From positions 306,003-370,002 of the forward strand of contig JBBPEB010000018.1 in the NCBI GenBank assembly GCA_039096225.1: 64,000 nt of DNA, written 5' to 3'. Under the pieces are notes generated by a model that ran no database searches, had not been told where the DNA came from, and saw only the letters and a program-made list of their open reading frames with translations. The number at the start of each line of letters is the position of its first letter. The stretch's first letter is position 1. This DNA comes from Blastocystis sp. Blastoise. Its lineage: Eukaryota; Sar; Bigyra; Opalinata; Blastocystidae. Positions 54,899 to 64,000 of this stretch are shown here, one piece after another. A program made the position numbers and the translations under genes.

Positions 54899-55099
54899 AT
54901 GAATCCTGCTATGATGGGTCTTGGAATGGGTGCTCCTCAACCAGAAGATAAATCTTTTATGGGAAAAGTGAAGAAAGCCTTCTCTGCCGTTTTTCATTTC
55001 AGTCTTAAAGTTACATATTACTGCTTATTCCCTGCTGTAATTTATATGGGAATGGGAAAGAAATCTATCGCAGATTATATATCTGTGTTGTATGTCTAA
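54899..55099 (+). CDS. TOM7: Tom7-like outer mitochondrial membrane import subunit
   Basis: A single exon of 66 residues. A Met/Gly/Pro-rich leader is followed by a basic amphipathic stretch (KVKKAFSAVFHF) and one membrane helix (YYCLFPAVIYMGMG). The FHF...P-x-VIYxG pattern matches Tom7, in which the conserved Pro lies in the helix. Tom7 modulates TOM complex assembly. Very small proteins are hard to assign by eye, so the call is moderate. It shares a 273-base divergent promoter with the YCII gene. Confidence 0.65.
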   Translation: MNPAMMGLGMGAPQPEDKSFMGKVKKAFSAVFHFSLKVTYYCLFPAVIYMGMGKKSIADYISVLYV

Positions 55100-55404
55100 A
55101 TTATATATCTCTGGATATGTTATAAAACATGTTTTTAGCAATTTTATTCTCTTTAATTTTTCTAAAATTTCGATATCTTTTGTTTACATATGTAATATGG
55201 GGCTTTTTATTCAATTATTCTGTTATATATTAATATTGATAGTTTGCATGTAGTTTTGAATTATATTAAACTTAATTAAAACCTGTTGATACAATAGTTT
55301 GAATAGAATTGATAAACTGCTTGAAACATTTTATATATTAAAAAAATAAAATGAAGAAATAATACAGAATAATAATAGAATAAAAATATTTAATAAATAT
55401 GTTA
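55100..55404. other. Short convergent intergenic region
   Basis: About 300 bases between Tom7-like (+) and MBL-fold (-) gene ends. Nothing recognisable. Confidence 0.7.
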
Positions 55405-56912
55405 TTATTCATCCATAGAGAAATCAAATATTTGACCATCATATGCACATTCTACATTGTGAAATCCCATCTATATACATAATAATATATAAATAATATA
55501 TAATAATATATAATATATATAAATAGCATATAATATAATAATATATAAATAAAATATAATAAAATATAATAAAATATAATAATATATAATAATATATAAT
55601 AATATATAATAATATATAAATAGTATATATATATTATATAATAATATATAAATAAAATATAATAATATATAAATAATATATAATACATATAATACATATA
55701 TAATGCAATAAAGATATAATAATATAAATACATCTTGTAATTGTTGATTAAATTCATTGTGATCTGCCATATGCGTCATTCCAACAAGATATACTTGTTT
55801 TGGTGGTTGCTCTACATGGCAATGATTTAAGAAGAAACCTTCTAATTGAGACATAGAAACATGAGAAGGGTGCACTTTATTCTTAGGATATATACAATCT
55901 AATATTAACTATATATATATAGATGTATAAAGAGAGAAAAACAAATAAATAATGAAATCAATCTAGAAAAGATATTTTTAAAGAATTATGTACAATATCT
56001 GAGTTATTAATATATTTTAGACAAGTATCATTAATAGAAGAAACATCAGAAATATAACATAATTTCCCAATACGAAAAGCAGTACATTCACAACCACCGT
56101 GAGGAACAAAAAAGGCTAAAATAGATAGAGATATATATTTAAAAATTTTTAAAAAGAAATAAATAAATAATAAATAAATAATAAATAAATAAAATAAATA
56201 AATAAAATAAATAATAAATAAATAATAAATAAATAATAAATAAATAAATAAATATTTCTATATAATAAAGAATTTACATACGATGAAGTGTAATATCTTT
56301 AATAGTGAAAGGAACTTCATTCTCAATTGTTTTAAAAAATAAATCGGGAACACCTCCATTTAGAACATTATCCTTTTGTTTAAAAATATAGGGAAATGAA
56401 TTTGTCATTACTGTTTGAGTCTTTGCGTTGGCATAAATGGGTAATTCTCTCTTAATAATACGTTTTGTTACATCTCGAAGATTATCTACACCTCCTATAG
56501 CATCAGCATGTTCATGCGAAATCACAAATGCATCAATATCACGAATATTATTCTTTGGTAATACTTCTAAAGCACTATCCCACCATAATTTACCACAGTA
56601 TATGAATTAAAGAATATACAATCAATATAAATATCTATATATTCATTTAAAAAGATATTCGATAAGAATAAATAGAAAAACAATTAATAAAACGAGAATT
56701 AACAATGAAACAAATCATTTTCAACAGGATATATCTATAATAATATTTGTATTCTTATAAGAAATAGCAACAGAGATGTTTCGTCGTCTATTCTTTGATC
56801 CAGGAATCATAGCATCTTTACATACCTTACAATCACCAAATAAACAAGACAAAATAGGTATTCCTTCACTAGTACCAGTACCTATAAACAAACATTTTGC
56901 TAATGAAGACAT
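55405..56912 (-). CDS. Metallo-beta-lactamase-fold hydrolase (PhnP-like)
   Basis: Exons 56912-56733, 56597-56282, 56115-55994, 55908-55732, 55470-55405 give 286 residues. The N-terminus LFIGTGTSEGIPILSC with the Cys pair DCKVCKDA and NRRRNISVAI, then IIIDCGK, matches a known eukaryotic and bacterial MBL subfamily related to PhnP. The metal motif is HEHADAIGG (HxHxD), with later ligands His in FVPHGG, Asp in YISDVS and His in MTHMADH. It should be a phosphodiesterase-like metal hydrolase; the substrate is unknown. Intron 1 is a U12-type AT-AC intron placed exactly before the Cys of the DCGK motif. The longer frame upstream of 56912 lacks a convincing ATG. Confidence 0.93.
56598..56732 (-). other. 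U12-type AT-AC intron in the MBL-fold gene
   Basis: Donor ATATCCTGTT, branch-like TTCTTTAAT at 56614-56606 (one mismatch), end ATATAC; 135 bases, phase 0. It joins IIID to CGKLWWDSAL. Reading through gives a stop three codons later. Confidence 0.88.
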
Positions 56913-57862
56913 ACTATCGCTTTCTTTAAAAAAAAACAAACAAATTCTTTTTGAAAGAGAAATAACATGATTTTTCGTTCTCTTTATGATGACAAATGAT
57001 TATCAGAAACTCTCAACGAATATCTGTCAAACGCGTATCGTTTTTTTCTCAAACGCGTATTTTTATGTTTTTGTGTATATTTTGTTTTTGGTTGAACTCA
57101 GTTGATATTTATTTTTTTTAAATAATTTTTTGCATAAACTCTTTTCTAATCTATCAGAGACTACTTCATAAATATGAAGTGTATACACATAATACACAAT
57201 GAAAAATCAGTACACAAAGTTGCTCGTCTTATTTTATAGTACCAACTTTTTTAATGACAAGAGCGACTTATTAAAAAGAGTTAATCTAAAAAATATATAA
57301 GAATATATTTATCTTCAAGAATATACAAATAATTTTCACTCAAATGAGTTTGAGCAAGTATCACTTGAATAATGTTCTTTCAAAATTAGTCTATTACAAC
57401 ATAAATGAGGTCTATATCGTCTGCAATTATTGTTAACGTATCTATCTTAAAAATTAGTAATATTTTATCAATAATTTAGTGCTAATCACTGGTAGGCATT
57501 TTCACGGATATCAAAAAAGCGACAAATTCGAAAAAGTAAACAAAAAATTTTAAGACACTTTTCAGTCATAGCGAATAGAGTGGCCAAAAAATAGACTAAT
57601 TTTGTCGGGTATGTTGTTTGTTTTCATTCGTTCAGAATTCTTTTAGAAACGTCATTTTTTATTTATTTATCGTTGTGTGAATGATAATAAAAATATATAT
57701 AACAAAAGACAATAGATAATAATAAAAAAATAATAACAATAATAAAGAAAATAAAATAATAATTATTTATAATATTTTTGAGTAATTTGATATCATTTTG
57801 GATCACTTTATATACATAAATGATAGAAATGATAATAATATAGATAACATATAAATATATAC
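56913..57862. promoter_or_regulatory. MBL-fold gene upstream region with two CAAACGCGTAT repeats
   Basis: CAAACGCGTAT occurs at 57028-57038 and 57050-57060, spaced 22 bases apart and 115-150 bases upstream of the MBL-fold start. ACGCGT is the MluI cell-cycle (MBF/E2F-like) core in fungi. The rest, to 57862, shows no gene. Confidence 0.45.
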
Positions 57863-58250
57863 CTTTATATATCACTTGTAGAATACCCCTTGAAGAAAAA
57901 CCACAACTATAAAAATATAATTTATAAAAATAAATATATTATAATAATATACCTTCAACCACCAAACAGACTAGACCAAGAGAAACCTCATGAAGGACCT
58001 AGAACCTATATAAAAATAAAAGTAGTTAATTTTAAAAAAATAAAATATAATAAAATACCTTCAAAACCAGGGAGTTGTTAACCAAGGAGACCGACAACAA
58101 CACCTGAACCTATAGAAGATGATAATAATAATAACAAAGAGAATGCTAAAAATATATACCTTTAATAGCACAAGATTTCTAGTTACATAGACCCCACAAC
58201 TCATTGTTTAACTTTAAAGAAGAAGACCAATTAGGACCTATTTGAATCTA
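57863..58250 (-). other. Spliced-looking non-coding or decayed multi-exon gene
   Basis: On the minus strand, short non-AT segments (about 58200-58160, 58109-58059, 58005-57953, 57906-57863) are separated by A/T spacers that start GTATATAT/GTATTTTA and end TATAG, exactly as introns of this genome do. Segment lengths (51, 53, 44) and stops prevent one long frame in any phase. Two segments share GGTTC at the start and TTGAAG at the end. It may be a spliced ncRNA or a dead gene. Confidence 0.4.
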
Positions 58251-59370
58251 TTTGGATAGATCATGAAGACTATAAAGTTTAAGGCAAATAAAAAATATTA
58301 TATACATCTTATAATATATAAAAAATATCTGAAAAATAAATAAAAATAAAAATAAATATGTGAAAATATTAAATCTTAAAAATAAAGAGAAATTCCCCCT
58401 TATAAAATCTTTTTTTCTATAATAAAAGTTTGTGTAAATTCGTTGTTTCCAGGGGTTAAAACATTTTTAAAATTTCCCTTTTTCTCTATTTAAAAGTCTA
58501 TTTGAATTTTTAATTGATATATAAATGTTATATGTGTCTATTAAGCTTAATTATTTAATTATAACAGATTTCCGGACTTAATTAAACAAGAAAATTGTTA
58601 TTTTAATAAACTATAATTACAATTAAATATATTTGTTAGTTATTTTTATATAATACTATTCTATTTATAATAAGAATGCAATAGAGAATCAAAAAATATA
58701 TTTAGTATAGCTATTTATGAAGATACAATTTACAATTGGCAACTTTTGTTTTATGATATGTTTTAGTTCAATGAATCATATATTATTATTAGTGAATAAA
58801 TGAACTGAGAATGTCTGAGAGATTCTTAAGTTGTTTTATGCTTTATAAAGAAAATTATAAAATATTAATAAGAATCTATATTTATGTTAAACACCTTTTT
58901 ATGTTATTCCAAAAGAATTCTTTTAAAATATTTTTATTCTCAAATACTACAAAACAAAATGTATATAATAAATAAATATAACACAATAAAAATAGATAAA
59001 ATAAATATTAAATAATATATATAAATATAAGTAACATATCATTATAATACATATAATATGTATATGTAAGGAACTTCTTTCTATCCTATATATATATGAT
59101 TATAAAACTATTTATAATATATATATATATATATATACATAGAGAGGTATCATTATTTTAATATATAAATTGAATCATCTAAGAGTCTGTTATATCTATA
59201 TAATAATAAAAATAATAATAATAACATATACTATTCTGTTGTATTTTCTCTTGTTGATAATACCAGTATATATATGTAAGTATGTTTTGAACTATGGAGA
59301 ATAAGTAGTTAGAAAGAATCCAAATAATACAAATAATAAATATTAATAATTATAAATAATATATATATAC
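58251..59370. other. AT-rich region without recognisable genes
   Basis: About 1.1 kb, with short TA runs near 59085-59140. No coding frame, splice pattern or RNA gene was recognised. Confidence 0.65.
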
Positions 59371-60180
59371 TTTATAAAGAGTAGATTAGTTGCATCTCTG
59401 TGCATACCGATTATTCAAGGAGTATGAGAGAGTGATATATAGGGAGAAAGGAAAGGAGGATACTAGGATATAACGAGAAGAGTTAAGGAATAGAAAGGAA
59501 GGGAGAGACACTATGAAGGGATAGAATAAGATAGATATTATAATGCCAATTAATAAGTATAATAATAATAATAGCTATAATAACTATAATATATATACAA
59601 GATAAATAACCATGCTTACGATAATCATGGTTATCAAGGAGAGAAATAAAACGCTGGTATACTAGGAAGTATATAGTATAGTATATATATATTGATGTAT
59701 TTGTGGTTTATAAATATATAATGTCATATCTATCATATGTATAGCATTTTAATATCTATATATACATTAATTATAAATATAAAATAGTTAATACTATGTA
59801 TAATATTTTATATCAAAAGTTTTATAGTGTATAATTAAATATACAATTGAGAAATACTGGAGAAGTAATATTCCCCGCGATTAATGATTCATAAAGAAAA
59901 CACCCACAATAATACTGGAAGATGAAGAAGGAGAAATATGGAGAACTGTACATAACCACGGGGATAATAAGTATATATATTCTATAAATATTTAATAAGA
60001 AGATCGTGTTTAGTAAGTAGTTGACAGAGGGATTCACACATCCATAGAATACATAGATTCTATATAATAATAATAATAATAATATATAATAATATATAGA
60101 TTCTATATAAAATAATAATAATAAATATAATAATAATAATAATAAATATATATATATATATATAGCATACATAAGGGAAA
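59371..60180 (-). pseudogene. Decayed coding remnants
   Basis: Blocks of mixed composition (59385-59530, 59860-60060) with GT/AG-like borders stand in A/T spacers, as exons do elsewhere. One frame (60060-59830) reads IYVFYGCVNPSVNYLLN and then PVVMYSSPYFSFFIFQ, but joined frames hit stops in every phase I tried. A dead relative of the next gene, or unrelated, cannot be told. Confidence 0.35.
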
Positions 60181-60476
60181 TACATGACTATAGAGCTATA
60201 TATTCCTTTATATTTATAAATTATTCCTAATGCTTGTTATGTATATTTATGTTTATGTATATATATTAAGGAATGAATAAGAAGGAAGAATAAGAGGGAT
60301 ACGAGGTAATAAATAAGGATGAGAAGGAGTTAAAAGCGTATCTATAATATAATAATAATAATAATATATACATATATATACAATTTAAATCTTTATTTTT
60401 TAACTGGACAAATACATATCAATTTATATATATATATATAATTCTGCACAATAACTACATTCAGATGCTAATATAA

Positions 60477-62600
<2,124 letters not shown>

Positions 62601-62799
62601 GAAAAATCTATGTTCTATATATAATATAATAAGATTAGCATAAAATATTATAATATTAAAATAAATAAAAATCAAATAAATATTTAATATAGGAAAAGAA
62701 AAAAAAAGAAAAATGTTAATGCAAACGAAAAAAAATATATATGATATTTATATACTGTTGATAACATATTTGGTTGTTGTTTGACATTGATTTGAGTTA

Positions 62800-63075
62800 G
62801 TAGAACCAAAAAGAACCTAAAAAATAATAAAAAAGAAATGGAAAAAAATACCTTAATAGATAGAGCGAAGCATCAATCCTTTTTTGGTAAACACTTCTAA
62901 TAGTGACTGAGGAGACTGTTTGAACGCAGACGGGAAGCCAGAATGAAGAACCTAAAAGAATTATATAAAAAAATAGGAAATATTCAATAAATAAATTATG
63001 ATATAATACATACATGTATAGAAAACACCTAAGATATGCATAGCAGTCACTAGATCTGCTTGTATGCAACAAATT
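62800..63075 (-). pseudogene. Short exon-like remnant with intron-like borders
   Basis: On the minus strand TTTTAG|GTTCTTCATTCTGGC ... CTATTAAG|GTATTTTT and TTTTTAG|GTTCTTTTTGG give a segment of about 100 bases with normal splice borders. It starts GTTC as do the segments at 57.9-58.1 kb. A frame through all (62797-63072) is Phe/Tyr/Leu-rich and runs through the introns, so it is not credible as a protein. Confidence 0.35.
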
Positions 63076-64000
63076 AAAAATAAAGATAAATTCATATTTA
63101 AAGTCAATTTTTTAGTCAAATACTAAAAATTCTCATAAAAATTCATTTTTAAATTTTTTAAATTTTTTTATGACTCACTACTAAAGTAACAAGTTTTAGC
63201 AATTATATATTACACTATTGACGCAACATTATTGTATCCCACTACTTTCAGGTTTTAAAAAAAAACTCATTTTTGTTGACTCTCTGATCTGTTGACTAAC
63301 TTGTCTAAAAACTATTAATTCTGACATAAAACGTTTTTATAATACATAATTAACTCTCAAAACAACTCTTTAAAAGACTTTTCTTTGATTCTGAGGAAAA
63401 GTAGTTTTTTTATAAGTTTTGACATACTCTTTGTATGCGGAACTTAAAGTCATGATAGAATAAAATGAAAAAAGTCTTTTAAAACTCTTATGTCGTCTGA
63501 TATATAATAAAATATAAATAGACTCAGTTTTAAACAATAAAAATATTCCCGTAAATATTTTAAAAATGAAAAACTCTGGTCTGATTGCCCATGGAACAAA
63601 TAGGCTCGGTTCAATTTTTCAGTGTAAAAAAAATATAATTTTTTGACTTTTTGACTGAATTTTGGCTCTGAGCCATAGAGGTCAGCTGATTGACTTTTAA
63701 TTACATTTATGACTCTGAGAGGGTCTTCACTTCAAACACAACTATAAAATATTTTAAAATATTGACCCCATTATTTGTCGGAATTGCGACTTTAAAATAA
63801 AGAAAAACGTTTTGGATATTGTGTGACCCTCAATAAACAAAAAATAATGTCAATTCTTTATTAAAATATGTCTAATAGGGTTTTTAAAGTCTAATAGAAC
63901 GTCGTCTTAAAATTTTTGTGAAAATTTTCATTTTTTTGCCTAAGTCTTTTTTTTATTCAAATTTTATTGGCTGAATAAGTTCTGAACGAAAATTAGCCAA
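63076..64000. other. Terminal region without recognisable genes
   Basis: About 925 bases, A/T-rich, with slightly higher complexity than introns (GGCTCTGAGCC at about 63663). No gene, RNA or long repeat was recognised. Confidence 0.65.

Noticed and set aside
57890-58081. Plus-strand protein with QPPNRLDQEKPHEGPRT
   Set aside because: The frame runs through A/T spacers that are clean minus-strand introns (reverse complement of GTAT...ATAG) and stops soon after.

Overview
This is a nuclear segment from an AT-rich, intron-dense unicellular eukaryote; I cannot name the species. Evidence: conserved eukaryotic genes (RUVBL1, PFKFB, NHP2, ribosomal protein uL2/RPL8, p24/TMED, AGC kinase, BEACH-WD40) are cut by short introns made almost only of TA, TTA or ATT repeats, with donors GTATAT and acceptors TATATAG. 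Mitochondrial genes (an NDUFS4-like complex I subunit, a Tom7-like protein) point to a respiring organelle. TAA, TAG and TGA all end genes, so the standard code fits. No bacterial or viral segment, tRNA, rRNA or CRISPR array was seen.

Layout: 1-5382 (+) large surface protein with repeated jelly-roll/discoidin-like blocks and a C-terminal membrane anchor (5' end outside the window); 7186-9671 (-) GT61-like glycosyltransferase; 10499-12875 (-) RUVBL1; 13281-15717 (-) 6-phosphofructo-2-kinase/fructose-2,6-bisphosphatase; 16372-16998 (-) NHP2; 17715-24139 (+) PH-RCC1-TBC protein; 25344-26869 (+) RPL8; 27226-27951 (+) Hsp20; 28296-28797 (-) cystatin; 30072-31595 (+) FAH-domain enzyme; 31960-33066 (+) p24/TMED; 33622-34305 (-) SMI1/KNR4 (SUKH) protein; 35512-38978 (+) S6K-like AGC kinase; 39522-50231 (+) BEACH-WD40 protein of 33 exons; 50907-51956 (-) NDUFS4-like; 52763-53959 (+) nitroreductase; 54165-54625 (-) YCII protein; 54899-55099 (+) Tom7-like; 55405-56912 (-) MBL-fold hydrolase. 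From 57.8 kb to the end only broken or non-coding, spliced-looking remnants were found. Exon models were built by hand from reading phase and family conservation; every model given closes to a multiple of three.

The most striking result is splicing. Five genes (PFKFB, PH-RCC1-TBC, FAH, BEACH, MBL) each need one AT-AC intron whose donor starts ATATCC and which has a TTCCTTAAT-like branch element about 9-12 nt before the terminal AC, the hallmark of U12-type (minor spliceosome) introns. All five are of the AT-AC subtype; no GTATCC U12 donor was noticed. RPL8 needs two further AT-AC introns without U12 signals, and the nitroreductase gene an AT-AG intron, all with an A where the GTATAT donor would have G or with shifted ends. 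Other points of note: an uncommon PH + RCC1 + TBC architecture; a six-base first coding exon in RUVBL1; a GC-richer island inside an RPL8 intron that may be a small RNA; and tandem duplication of a splice acceptor in the p24 gene.
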